A stretch of 64,000 nucleotides of DNA from Bacillota bacterium. GTDB lineage: Bacteria > Bacillota_I > Bacilli_A > RF39 > UBA660. The translations under genes were made by a program, and so were the position numbers. Each line of letters starts with the position of its first letter. The first letter of the stretch is position 1. Positions 1-8,404 of this stretch are shown here, one piece after another. The DNA lies in NCBI GenBank assembly GCA_015059435.1, contig SVAJ01000002.1, positions 62,001 through 126,000 on the forward strand, read 5' to 3'. A model generated the notes under the pieces. The model was not told where the DNA came from. It saw only the letters and a program-made list of their open reading frames with translations, and did no database searches.

Positions 1-381
1 ATATTGATAATCGAAAGTCTAATAATTAATGGTGATAAAGATAAAAATATAGCTAAAGAATTTGTCCGTAAAACAGCTTTATTTCTAATTAATGGGAACG
101 AGAATTATAAACTAAAAAATTGTATAACTGAACTTGACTATTTATATAATATTCGATCTGATATAGTTCACGGTAATACTAAAAAATTATTCAGTGACTT
201 TGGTAACTTGAAAAATACATTACCAGATTTAAATTATCCAAGTATTGATAGAGAATCTAAAATGCATAAAAAAATTATAATTGTTAAATTTTCTTATGCT
301 TTATCCGAACGTATATTAAATGACATATTAAAACTATGGTTATCAAAACCGGATGAACTTAAATTTATAAAAAATATGTAA
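1..381 (+). CDS. HEPN-like protein, 5' truncated by window edge
   Basis: The frame is open from the first base, so the N-terminus may lie outside the window; TTG at 4 is a possible but unsupported start. The visible part (about 126 codons) is mostly helical. It contains YNIRSDIVHG, an R-x4-H motif of the kind found in HEPN domains, many of which are RNases or toxin/defence components. It ends 13 bases before the start of the nuclease/ATPase gene at 395, so the two are probably co-transcribed. The HEPN call rests on one short motif and overall helicity. A non-catalytic HEPN domain, which only mediates binding, is equally possible. Confidence 0.45.
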   Translation: MLIIESLIINGDKDKNIAKEFVRKTALFLINGNENYKLKNCITELDYLYNIRSDIVHGNTKKLFSDFGNLKNTLPDLNYPSIDRESKMHKKIIIVKFSYALSERILNDILKLWLSKPDELKFIKNM

Positions 382-394
382 AGGAGTAGTGTTT

Positions 395-2275
395 ATGTTA
401 GTGTATGAAGGAATTAAATCGGGTTTTATTGATGATGTTAATTTGAATAGAATTGTAGATAAAATATATGATAGATATAAACAGTTCTTTGGAAAAACAA
501 GTGAATCTCAATTGAATTCATGGAAGAACTCTATGCAATATATGAGAGGCGTATTAGATGACAGAGAAATACCAGATAATGCTGGTGTAGCTATTGAGTT
601 TAATATCCCCACAACTTCTAAAAGAATAGATTTTATATTATCGGGTCGAGATAATAATAAAAAAGATTCGGTTATTATAATAGAATTAAAACAATGGGAA
701 ACTTGTACCGCAGTTGAAGGTAAAGATGCTATAGTATCTACTTTTACTGGTGGAGGAATTAGAGAAGTAGCACATCCATCTTATCAAGCAATGAGCTATG
801 CTAATTTGATTAAAGACTTTAATGAAACAGTTCAATTAGATGATATTGGATTATATCCTTGTGCATTTTTACATAATTATGATTTAAAAGATGATGATCC
901 TATTTGTAGTAGTCAATATCAAGAATATATAAATGAAGCTCCTATGTTTGGAACTAATGATTTTGAAAAATTTAGAAAGTTTATTAAAAAATATATTGTT
1001 GAAGGTGATGATAGAGAATTACTTTATAAGATTGAAAATGGTAAGATTAGACCTTCAAAAAGATTACAAGATTCATTGGCAAAGATGTTACATGGCAACA
1101 AAGAATTTAATATGATTGATGAGCAAAAAGTAATTTATGAAGATGCTATAAGAATGGCAATCGATACAGTTTCAAGTAATAGTAAAAATGTCTTAGTAGT
1201 TCAAGGTGGACCTGGTACTGGCAAATCAGTATTAGCAATTAACTTATTAGTTGAATTAACTAAAAGAGGAATGACAAGCTTCTATGTTACAAAGAATGCA
1301 GCTCCTAGAGCGGTATTTAGAGATAAATTAAAAGGTTCATTTAAAATGACATATATCAATAATTTATTCCAAGGATCAGGACAATTTACTGAAGCAGAAA
1401 CAAATGAAGTTAATGTTTTAGTTGTAGACGAAGCTCATAGATTAAATGCTAAGTCTGGAATGTTCCAAAACTTAGGAGAAAATCAAATTAAAGAAATTAT
1501 TAATGCATCTAATTTTTCTATATTCTTTATTGATGAAGATCAAAAAGTAACTTTAAAAGATATTGGATCAGTTGATGAAATAAAGAAATATGCTCAAGAA
1601 TTAGGAGCAGGAATTAGAATAGTAGAACTTGAAAGTCAATTTAGGTGTAATGGTTCAGATGGATACTTATCATGGTTAGATAATTTATTAGAAATTAGAA
1701 ACACTGCTAATTTTGATGATATGGATTTTGATTACGATTTTAGAGTGTTAGATGATCCAAATGAAGTTAGAAGATTAATAGAAGAAAAGAATAGAGAAAA
1801 TAACAAATCTAGAATGGTTGCAGGTTATTGTTGGAATTGGATAAGCGAAGGAAAGAATAATACCGATATTCACGATATTGTTATACCTGAATATAATTTT
1901 GAAATAAGTTGGAATTTAGGTAATTCACAAACTTGGGCAATTGATCCAATGTCAGTAAATGAAATAGGATGTATTCATACATGTCAAGGATTAGAATTTG
2001 ATTATGTTGGAGTTATTATTGGTGATGATATAAGATATGAAGATGATCATATTGTAACTGATTATAAAAAGAGAGCATCAACAGATCAATCATTAAAGGG
2101 AATTAATAAAATAGCTAAAGAGGATGGACAGGAAGAAGCGAACAGAGTAGCTGATTCTATTATTAAGAATACATACAGAACTTTAATGACAAGAGGAATG
2201 AATGGATGTTATGTATATTGTACTGATAAGCATCTAAGTGAATATTTTAAAGAAAAAATAAAGAATGTTAAATAA
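395..2275 (+). CDS. PD-(D/E)xK-like nuclease fused to DUF2075-type P-loop ATPase/helicase
   Basis: A 626-residue protein. The N-terminal part resembles a restriction-like nuclease core: RIDFILSG near residue 77 is followed by IIIELKQWE near 95, giving the D...ExK arrangement. A P-loop NTPase follows, with GGPGTGKS near 271 and VVDEAH near 345, then a sensor-like FFIDEDQ and an ESQFRCNGSDGYLSWLD segment typical of DUF2075 proteins. ATG at 395 was chosen over GTG at 389 because AAGGAG at 381-386 is correctly spaced only from the ATG. It follows a HEPN-like gene closely and ends in a clear terminator. DUF2075 proteins recur in mobile and defence regions; an antiphage role is inferred, not shown. 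Confidence 0.75.
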   Translation: MLVYEGIKSGFIDDVNLNRIVDKIYDRYKQFFGKTSESQLNSWKNSMQYMRGVLDDREIPDNAGVAIEFNIPTTSKRIDFILSGRDNNKKDSVIIIELKQWETCTAVEGKDAIVSTFTGGGIREVAHPSYQAMSYANLIKDFNETVQLDDIGLYPCAFLHNYDLKDDDPICSSQYQEYINEAPMFGTNDFEKFRKFIKKYIVEGDDRELLYKIENGKIRPSKRLQDSLAKMLHGNKEFNMIDEQKVIYEDAIRMAIDTVSSNSKNVLVVQGGPGTGKSVLAINLLVELTKRGMTSFYVTKNAAPRAVFRDKLKGSFKMTYINNLFQGSGQFTEAETNEVNVLVVDEAHRLNAKSGMFQNLGENQIKEIINASNFSIFFIDEDQKVTLKDIGSVDEIKKYAQELGAGIRIVELESQFRCNGSDGYLSWLDNLLEIRNTANFDDMDFDYDFRVLDDPNEVRRLIEEKNRENNKSRMVAGYCWNWISEGKNNTDIHDIVIPEYNFEISWNLGNSQTWAIDPMSVNEIGCIHTCQGLEFDYVGVIIGDDIRYEDDHIVTDYKKRASTDQSLKGINKIAKEDGQEEANRVADSIIKNTYRTLMTRGMNGCYVYCTDKHLSEYFKEKIKNVK

Positions 2276-2289
2276 CAACATTCTTTTTT
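2262..2289 (+). terminator. Intrinsic terminator of the DUF2075 gene
   Basis: AGAATGTT (2262-2269) pairs perfectly with AACATTCT (2277-2284) and is followed by a T run. The stop codon lies in the loop, so the terminator overlaps the gene end. Confidence 0.85.
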
Positions 2290-2537
2290 GTTGCTCTTCT
2301 TCTCCGGAAGAGAGTAAAACTTCTTGAAGCCCTTATATTATCTTATTTTTATAAAAACTCAGGTACGATTTTAGATACAAAATTACAAAAAAACACTTAT
2401 TTGCAACAAGATGCAAATAGGCGCAAATGGCGTAAAATAAGGCAAAATGCGGTATAACAAAGGTTTTAATTTCCCAAAATCACAACCCCCTGAAGAGAGC
2501 AATAATTGTGTATTGTAATAGTGTTTTATAAGAAATA
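2290..2537. other. Gene-free spacer, possible element boundary
   Basis: No convincing gene is visible. The stretch holds a CTCTTC/GAAGAG hairpin near 2296-2315 and, at about 2400-2460, a series of near-repeats (GGCGCAAAT, GGCGTAAAAT, GGCAAAATG, GCGGTATAAC) that are richer in G+C than the surroundings. Such arrays resemble arm-type integrase sites or the scar beside an integrated element, but no integrase is present in the window. Confidence 0.25.
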
Positions 2538-2566
2538 AAAGGTAAACATTAATAATGTTTACCTTT
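2538..2566. terminator. Bidirectional terminator, long perfect hairpin
   Basis: AAAGGTAAACATT (2538-2550) and AATGTTTACCTTT (2554-2566) form a perfect 13-bp stem with a 3-base loop, with A and T runs on its sides. It overlaps the last codons of the minus-strand transglycosylase gene. Confidence 0.8.
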
Positions 2567-3688
2567 TTCATAGTCGTTTATAAGTTTTATTTTTATTTGT
2601 TTAGAGTTTCTATCTAGTACTGTTATTGTTTCTTTGTTTTCTAAGAAACTAAATACATGTTCTACATATTCTGGATCTCCAATATTTAAAAAGTTTCTAT
2701 AATTTAACCAATTATTGTATGTTGGAGTATTTGTCATTTCTTCTACACTGATGTTTTCTTGTTGACTACAAGTATCTAATACTTTATTCATGTTTCCTTG
2801 ACCAAAGTTATATGTTTGTAGAGCAAGTGGAATATTATAATTATATTTTTCTATAGATTGGCGTAAGAGCATGGCACCTATTTTTATATTAGTGTCTAGG
2901 TTATTTAAACTATCTTCAGTTATAGTAATTGTTTCCATGTTATTAGTATTAAAATTATATGCAGATGTATTAGTTCCGATATGAACTTGTTTTTCTATTT
3001 GCATTATTCCACAGGCAGGACCGTTATATAAGTTATTATAGTGATCTCCTGAACTTTCTTGAGCAGATAATGCCATTAGTAAGTTTTTATCTAATCCGTA
3101 CATATGAGCATACTTTTCAAAAATATCTTCATATCTTTTACAATTATTTATTTTATTATCATTTGATCTATCTTCGTAAGAATAGTGGAATGAACTTTCA
3201 TTAAGTAATTCATCTAAATCACTATTATTTTCAACTTCTTCAATTTTTATATCTTCAGCTATAGTAGTTGTTTCTATATCATCATTTACAGTTTCTGTTT
3301 CAGTAGTAATTGTTGTTTCTGCATTAGACATTGTTTGGGTAATACCAATTCCAGTTCCGATAGTTAATGCAGCTACTAATGTTCCCATAGCAATTTTTTT
3401 CTTTGTAGTAGGATCAATACGAGATAATATTAAATCATCAGTAATATTACCTAATATTCGTAATTTATTTCTTTGTTTATGCATATATCTATCGAATTCT
3501 TGAGTAATTGTAATTACTCTGTCTTCAATTCTACATTCACCATTAATTTTATATCCATGTTTTTCGGCTATTTCAATTAATTTATTAACATGTCTTTTAT
3601 ATGTTACAGTTTTATGTTTTCCTTGTTTATGTATTTCTGCAACTAATTCATTATTATTATCATAATAAAAATCTATATAACACTTCAT
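2549..3688 (-). CDS. Membrane-anchored lytic transglycosylase (SLT domain)
   Basis: A 379-residue protein. A cytoplasmic N-terminal part of roughly 95 residues precedes one membrane segment (about 95-118), then a Thr/Glu-rich linker, then a lysozyme-like domain. SLT signatures are present: ALSAQESSG with the expected catalytic Glu, GIMQIE, and ALQTYNFGQGN. It should cut peptidoglycan outside the membrane. The start at 3688 is preferred over an ATG 27 bases upstream because AAGGTGAT lies just before it. The long cytoplasmic N-terminal domain is unusual for a simple hydrolase and I do not recognise it. The gene is divergent from the CotF-like pair, so a role in sporulation or germination is possible but unproven. 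Confidence 0.8.
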   Translation of the reverse strand: MKCYIDFYYDNNNELVAEIHKQGKHKTVTYKRHVNKLIEIAEKHGYKINGECRIEDRVITITQEFDRYMHKQRNKLRILGNITDDLILSRIDPTTKKKIAMGTLVAALTIGTGIGITQTMSNAETTITTETETVNDDIETTTIAEDIKIEEVENNSDLDELLNESSFHYSYEDRSNDNKINNCKRYEDIFEKYAHMYGLDKNLLMALSAQESSGDHYNNLYNGPACGIMQIEKQVHIGTNTSAYNFNTNNMETITITEDSLNNLDTNIKIGAMLLRQSIEKYNYNIPLALQTYNFGQGNMNKVLDTCSQQENISVEEMTNTPTYNNWLNYRNFLNIGDPEYVEHVFSFLENKETITVLDRNSKQIKIKLINDYEKGKHY

Positions 3689-3792
3689 GTAATCACCTTT
3701 ATTATACGTTATCATATCTTAAAATTATTCGCAAGTAAGTTAGATGTATATATGTAAAGAATATGTTCATATTAGTAAAGGGAGGAAATAAT

Positions 3793-3984
3793 ATGACACA
3801 AAAAGAATTATCTTATTTAGAAGATTCTATTAGTCATGAAGAAAGTATTATTAAAATATGTAATAATATGATTAATAGTTTAAGTGATGAAAACTTAGTT
3901 AGTTTTATTGAAGATGAAGTTAATGTTCATACTAATATTTTGGATAATTTAATGGAATTATTGGAGGAAAAGTCTAATGGATGA
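3793..3984 (+). CDS. Small coat-like helical protein, partner of CotF-like protein
   Basis: A 63-residue, acidic, helical protein preceded by GGAGG at 3781. Two amphipathic helices are visible (residues about 3-30 and 34-58), as in half of a ferritin-like bundle. The gene overlaps the next, CotF-like gene by 8 bases, so the products are probably made together and may assemble as the two halves of a split CotF-type protein. The pairing is inferred from context. Confidence 0.6.
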   Translation: MTQKELSYLEDSISHEESIIKICNNMINSLSDENLVSFIEDEVNVHTNILDNLMELLEEKSNG

Positions 3985-4225
3985 TAAATTAATGATAGAG
4001 AATTATTTATTAGTATTAAAAAGTACTGTTGAAGTGTTTATTCATGGTACTTTAGAAAGTTCTAATAATGATGTTAGAGAAGTACTTAAAAATAGTTTAA
4101 ATGATATACTTAACTGTCAAGCTAATACATATGATGAGATGGTTAAGTATGGTTGGTATAATGTTAATAATGTAGATTCTTCTAATATTTCAGATACTTT
4201 AAATAAAGTAAAATCAAGTAATTAA
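3977..4225 (+). CDS. CotF-family spore coat protein
   Basis: An 82-residue protein that reads as the C-terminal half of the Coat_F family: NYLLVLKSTVEVFIHGTLESS, split here by eye around VEVFIHGTLE, then a helix ending in YDEMVKYGWY and NNVDSSNI. These are the conserved helix and the aromatic/Asn-Val segment of the family. The start overlaps the end of the upstream small helical gene, implying coupled translation. It is followed by a hairpin (TAGTAGATA...TATCTACT) and a T run at about 4227-4255 that should end the transcript. In known species such proteins sit in the spore coat. Confidence 0.8.
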   Translation: MDDKLMIENYLLVLKSTVEVFIHGTLESSNNDVREVLKNSLNDILNCQANTYDEMVKYGWYNVNNVDSSNISDTLNKVKSSN

Positions 4226-4308
4226 ATTAGTAGATAAACATATCTACTTTTTTCTTGAATTTATTTTTTTTAATGATATACTTTAAGTATAAATAATAGG
4301 AGGATAAT

Positions 4309-5580
4309 ATGAAAAAAAGAAATGATAAGAAACAAATTTATATTGCCATAATATTTGTATTAGCTTTAGCTATTGGAATGGGTTATGCATTCTTGAATAG
4401 TACTTTAAATATTACTGGTAATGCAACAATTAAAGAAAACAGTTGGGATGTTCATTTTGAAAACTTCACACCTACTAGTGGAAGTGTTACAGCTACAAGT
4501 GCAGGAATTGATACTAATAAAACTGCAGTAAATTATACTGTAACTCTACAAAAACCAGGAGATTTTTATGAGTTTACAGTAGATGCAGTAAATAAAGGAA
4601 GTATTGATGCGATGATAAGTACAGTATCAAATACAGGATTAACTACAGCACAACAAAAGTATATGATATATAGTATTACATATAGTGATGGTACACCAAT
4701 TGCACAATATCAAAAATTAGATGCGACAACAGGAAGTGAAACAATTAAAGTAAGAGTAGAATATAAGAAAGATTTAAGTGCAAGTGATCTACCAAGCACA
4801 AATCAACAAGTAACATTAACTTTTAGTGTACAATACGTTCAAGCAGATGGTAGTGCAATAGCAGTAAGAGATAATTCTGTATGTAAAAGAGCAACAACTC
4901 TTCATAATGATGGAACACATACATTTGGTAACCTAGGAAGTGGAAATACTCTTAATGCTGGAGATGCATTTGATTGTGATGTAAATGGTGATGGAACATT
5001 TGATGCAGCTACAGAAAGATTCTATTATATATCACCACTAGATACTAATAATAATTATGGAGTACTAATTTATAATAGTAACGTAATTGGAGGCATTGCT
5101 AACAACGTTGATGAATATAGTTATGATTCATCTTACAGTATATATGATGGACCAATAGATGCTAAAACACAATTGCCAACAACTAGTCAATGGAAAAATG
5201 TAAGTTTATCAGATGCAATTAGAAACATAAAGGATTCATCAGGTTCAGTTATAAAAAGTGGTTTTTCGTATGAAGGATATGCAGCAAGATTACTTACATA
5301 TCAAGAATTAGTAACAGCATGTGGTACTGGTGATGTAATGGCAGAAGGATACTTGGATAATTGCTCATACTTTTTGGATAATACCCAATATACAACACCG
5401 TCATACCCCGATTATTATTGGCTTGAGTCAACTCAACCGTCTTTATCTCCAAGAATTGAAGATGGCGTCTGGGTTGTTAAAAGTAATGCTAATGCAAGAC
5501 TCCTAACTGTATTTTATGCTAATCTAACCGCTGGTGTTCGTCCTGTTATTGAAGTACCTTTAAGTGATATTCAAAAATAA
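4309..5580 (+). CDS. Exported TasA/SipW-type protein with C-terminal DUF6273-like domain
   Basis: A 423-residue protein. The N-terminus KKRNDKK, then a hydrophobic stretch ending in GMGYAFLNSTLNITG, is the layout of signal peptides cut by SipW-type signal peptidases on TasA/camelysin-like proteins. Residues about 45-180 are a Thr/Ser-rich beta domain typical of that fold. The C-terminal half holds Cys residues, YYWLESTQ and GVRPVIEVPLS, which match the DUF6273 domain of surface proteins from gut Firmicutes. AGGAGG precedes the ATG. It probably lies on the cell surface or in a matrix. Its function is unknown, and no SipW gene is seen in the window. Confidence 0.65.
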   Translation: MKKRNDKKQIYIAIIFVLALAIGMGYAFLNSTLNITGNATIKENSWDVHFENFTPTSGSVTATSAGIDTNKTAVNYTVTLQKPGDFYEFTVDAVNKGSIDAMISTVSNTGLTTAQQKYMIYSITYSDGTPIAQYQKLDATTGSETIKVRVEYKKDLSASDLPSTNQQVTLTFSVQYVQADGSAIAVRDNSVCKRATTLHNDGTHTFGNLGSGNTLNAGDAFDCDVNGDGTFDAATERFYYISPLDTNNNYGVLIYNSNVIGGIANNVDEYSYDSSYSIYDGPIDAKTQLPTTSQWKNVSLSDAIRNIKDSSGSVIKSGFSYEGYAARLLTYQELVTACGTGDVMAEGYLDNCSYFLDNTQYTTPSYPDYYWLESTQPSLSPRIEDGVWVVKSNANARLLTVFYANLTAGVRPVIEVPLSDIQK

Positions 5581-5657
5581 TTTAGTATTATTAAGAAGCA
5601 AAAATAGTTGCTTCTTTTTATTTGTATTTGTATAATTGTTATAGAGTAGGTGTTAAT

Positions 5658-6437
5658 ATGGATAGTAAAATTTTATTTATGATTGTGGATAATCAAGTAT
5701 TATATTTATCTAATAGTAATATGGATCATAAGGAGTGGTATGTTTCTTTAGGATTTGATGCTAGTAATTTTGATAATGTTATTAGGGGTTTTGTTATTGA
5801 TAATAAGATTATTTTTTATAAAGGTTTTTTCGAGTATGATGATACAGTTATTAAGTGTGCAGAAACATTTTCTCCTAGTATGAAGGAAAAACTTAATAAT
5901 CCTAGTTTAGAAGTATATTGTGGAATACTTCCTGGTAAACCTGGAGAAAAATGGGAACCTATTTTAAAAATAAGTGGTAATACTAATAATAATGATCGTT
6001 TTAGTAGTGATACGAGTATAGAAGTTAAAAAACGTGAAAAAGTTGAATTAGGTGAATTAGATTCTATAATAGATTTTAAGAATGATTATAATGATAATGC
6101 AGTAGTTAAGAAAGCTTTAATTTCTACTATTGTAGTGTTAGTAATAAATTTAATTTCTAATATTATATTATTAACTAGTGGTTCTTTAATATTGAGTGGA
6201 GTTTTAAGTTTAATATTATTTATTAGTCAATTTATATTATTAGGATTTAGTATATATGGTTATATTATTAAATGGAAATATACTCATATTACTTCTTTAG
6301 CAGCATCTTTATTAATAATATTTTCTTTAAATATAATTAGTATTATTACTGGTATAATATATGCCTTATATGTTATAGATCAGAGTATTTTAGAAACACC
6401 ACTTATTAAATTAAAAAATTCTATATTAAAAAAATAA
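5658..6437 (+). CDS. Membrane protein of unknown function
   Basis: I do not recognise the family. The 259-residue product has a soluble N-terminal half of about 150 residues, rich in beta-type sequence (DSKILFMIVDN, then repeated aromatic strands), and a C-terminal half with three to four hydrophobic helices (from about residue 160). The ATG at 5658 follows TAGGTG. An earlier in-frame start would lie without an SD. The gene stands between a surface protein and the sigma factor and is ended by the hairpin at 6437. Confidence 0.6.
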   Translation: MDSKILFMIVDNQVLYLSNSNMDHKEWYVSLGFDASNFDNVIRGFVIDNKIIFYKGFFEYDDTVIKCAETFSPSMKEKLNNPSLEVYCGILPGKPGEKWEPILKISGNTNNNDRFSSDTSIEVKKREKVELGELDSIIDFKNDYNDNAVVKKALISTIVVLVINLISNIILLTSGSLILSGVLSLILFISQFILLGFSIYGYIIKWKYTHITSLAASLLIIFSLNIISIITGIIYALYVIDQSILETPLIKLKNSILKK

Positions 6438-6472
6438 CGATTATTGACAAAATAGTCGTTTTTTGTTAGAAT
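6437..6472 (+). promoter_or_regulatory. Terminator with the next promoter's -35 box inside the hairpin
   Basis: ACGATTATT (6437-6445) pairs with AATAGTCGT (6451-6459), one G-U pair, loop GACAA, then a T run: a rho-independent terminator. The loop region also supplies TTGACA (6444-6449), followed by a 17-base spacer and TAGAAT (6467-6472), the promoter for the sigma-factor gene. End and start signals are thus superimposed in about 36 bases. Confidence 0.75.
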
Positions 6473-6501
6473 AATGGCCGGTTAAGGGGAAGGTGTTTTT
6501 T

Positions 6502-8055
6502 ATGATTAATAAAGACGCATTGAAAAGGTTAGAATCTAAATTTCGAAATAAAGAGTATAGTTTAGAAGAAGTTGAAAATTTTAGTAGTGATTCTAATATT
6601 CAATCTATGGTTGCAGAAGTTTTTGGTGGTACTACTACTATTGATTTTGTAGATTTAGAATCTATATCAAAAATAGATGTTGTTAATGATTTACTATTTG
6701 ATTATGCAAAGAATAATTTGAGAATTATTTATGAAGATACTAGTAATTGTGATTTAACGGATAATTTTAAATTATATTTAAATGAAATAAGTAAAATACC
6801 ATTATTGAATACTGAAGAAGAAATTCAGTTAGCTAAATTAGTTAAAAGTGGTGATGTTTCTGCTAAAAAAAGATTAGCAGAAGCTAATCTTAGATTAGTT
6901 GTTTGTATAGCTAAGAAATATAAAGGTAGAGGACTTTCTTTTAATGATTTAATTCAAGAAGGTAATGAAGGGTTATTAAAAGCTGTAGAAAAATTTGATG
7001 TTGATAAGGGTAATAAATTTGCAACATATGCAACATGGTGGATAAGACAAGGTATTACTAGAGCATTAGCTAATGATTCTAGAATTATTAGATTACCAGT
7101 ACATGTATATGAAAGATTAACTAAATATCGTGTTCATCGTATTAGATATCAAGAAATGTATGGAAGAGAACCTAGTGATTTAGAAATGGCTAATTATATT
7201 TGTGATAATTATTTTAATGAGTATTTTCAACAACCAGAAGATTCTATTTATAGTTTTGATAATTGTTCTAATATAGAAGAAGAGTTAAGAGTACATTATA
7301 TAAAGAAATATGGTAAATATGAGGACAGAAAAAGAAAAACGAGTATAGATGATACAGATGATGTATATAAAGAATCAAAAGTAATTAAAAGATTTGATAA
7401 TTCATATGATTTAAATTTCTTAAGTGATTTAGAAAGATTAAGAATAGATACTTGCTTAGATTTAGTAAGAACTTTGAATAAAAATATAAATGATGCAGGT
7501 AGTTTGGATGCTGTTGTTAATGCAGAAGATGGAGATAGAAGTAGAACAGTAATAGACTCTGTTGTTGATCCAAATGAAAGTTCAAATCCAGAATTAGAAT
7601 ATGATAATGTTGAAATGAAAGATTTAATAGAAGAAATTTTTAGTGCTTCAAAAATTAAACCTAGAGATAGGGAAGTATTAAGATTAAGATTTGGACTTGA
7701 TTTAGATGGTAGTAAGACAGATGAAGAAATAGTAGAAATACTTAAAACACAAAATAGAAGTGGAGAAACTATTTTAAATGATATAAAAAATACTGTTGAA
7801 AAAGTAAAAAGAAATCCTGAACAAGTTAAATACTTAGTAGATAGAGATTTTGAACATTTAGAATTATCTTATTATGAGCAAGAATTAATATCTTTAAAAT
7901 ATGGTTTTTCAGATAATGAAGAAAAAACATTTGAAGTAATAAGTCAAATGTTTGATGTAAGTAGAGAAAGAATTCGTCAGTTAGAACTTAAAACAATTTC
8001 TAATATTAGAAAAAAAGATAAATTTAAAGAAAAGATTAAACAATATATTATATAA
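6502..8055 (+). CDS. RpoD-like sigma-70 factor with spacer insertion and split/duplicated region 4
   Basis: A 517-residue sigma factor. Region 1.2 to 3 is well kept at about residues 88-240: [48 protein letters not shown] and RIIRLPVH. A charged insert of roughly 90 residues follows. A first region-4-like segment ([18 protein letters not shown]) lacks the usual helix-turn-helix right after it. About 55 residues later a second copy ([15 protein letters not shown], then SRERIRQLE) carries the helix-turn-helix. The core-binding and -10 elements look functional; how the two region-4 copies contact -35 DNA is unclear. It is not beside dnaG, so it could be a paralogue of the main factor. The start is set by AAGGTG before ATG 6502. 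Confidence 0.85.
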   Translation: MINKDALKRLESKFRNKEYSLEEVENFSSDSNIQSMVAEVFGGTTTIDFVDLESISKIDVVNDLLFDYAKNNLRIIYEDTSNCDLTDNFKLYLNEISKIPLLNTEEEIQLAKLVKSGDVSAKKRLAEANLRLVVCIAKKYKGRGLSFNDLIQEGNEGLLKAVEKFDVDKGNKFATYATWWIRQGITRALANDSRIIRLPVHVYERLTKYRVHRIRYQEMYGREPSDLEMANYICDNYFNEYFQQPEDSIYSFDNCSNIEEELRVHYIKKYGKYEDRKRKTSIDDTDDVYKESKVIKRFDNSYDLNFLSDLERLRIDTCLDLVRTLNKNINDAGSLDAVVNAEDGDRSRTVIDSVVDPNESSNPELEYDNVEMKDLIEEIFSASKIKPRDREVLRLRFGLDLDGSKTDEEIVEILKTQNRSGETILNDIKNTVEKVKRNPEQVKYLVDRDFEHLELSYYEQELISLKYGFSDNEEKTFEVISQMFDVSRERIRQLELKTISNIRKKDKFKEKIKQYII

Positions 8056-8077
8056 GGCTATATGCCTTATTTTTTTG
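8052..8077 (+). terminator. Intrinsic terminator of the sigma-factor gene
   Basis: ATAAGGC, a TATAT loop and GCCTTAT, then seven T residues directly after the stop codon. Confidence 0.8.
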
Positions 8078-8145
8078 TTTATAAACGAAACGTTTATTTT
8101 CTTTTTTTTAAATTTTATATATAATTATATCGAAAGGAAGAGAGT

Positions 8146-8403
8146 ATGAGAAAATTAGTTGTAGTTAGTGCAGTATGGTGTCCTTCTTGTTTAGTTATGT
8201 CTAAGGATTTAAAAAAGATCAAGGAAGAAATTACTGATATTGAAATAGAAAAATTAGATTATGATTTTGACTTGGAAGTAGAAAAATATAATGTTGGTAC
8301 TAAATTACCAGTATTAATATTAGAAGAAGATGGAGTTGAAATTAACAGAATAGTTGGAGAAAAAAATTATAATGAAATAGTAGAATTTATTGGAGGTAAG
8401 TAG
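8146..8403 (+). CDS. Small thioredoxin-like protein (CPSC)
   Basis: An 85-residue thioredoxin fold: AVWCPSCLVMSK carries a CxxC redox pair near residue 12, and TKLPVLILEEDG holds the cis-Pro loop. It has no signal peptide, so it acts in the cytoplasm. It ends one base before the membrane thioredoxin-DsbD fusion gene, suggesting that it feeds electrons to that protein. It is shorter than a full thioredoxin and close to glutaredoxin/thioredoxin-like mini forms. Confidence 0.8.
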   Translation: MRKLVVVSAVWCPSCLVMSKDLKKIKEEITDIEIEKLDYDFDLEVEKYNVGTKLPVLILEEDGVEINRIVGEKNYNEIVEFIGGK

Positions 8404-8404
8404 T

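Noticed and set aside
2383-2571. 62-codon minus-strand frame in the gap after the DUF2075 gene
   Set aside because: It overlaps the terminator and the end of the transglycosylase gene, has no SD, and its composition is not gene-like.
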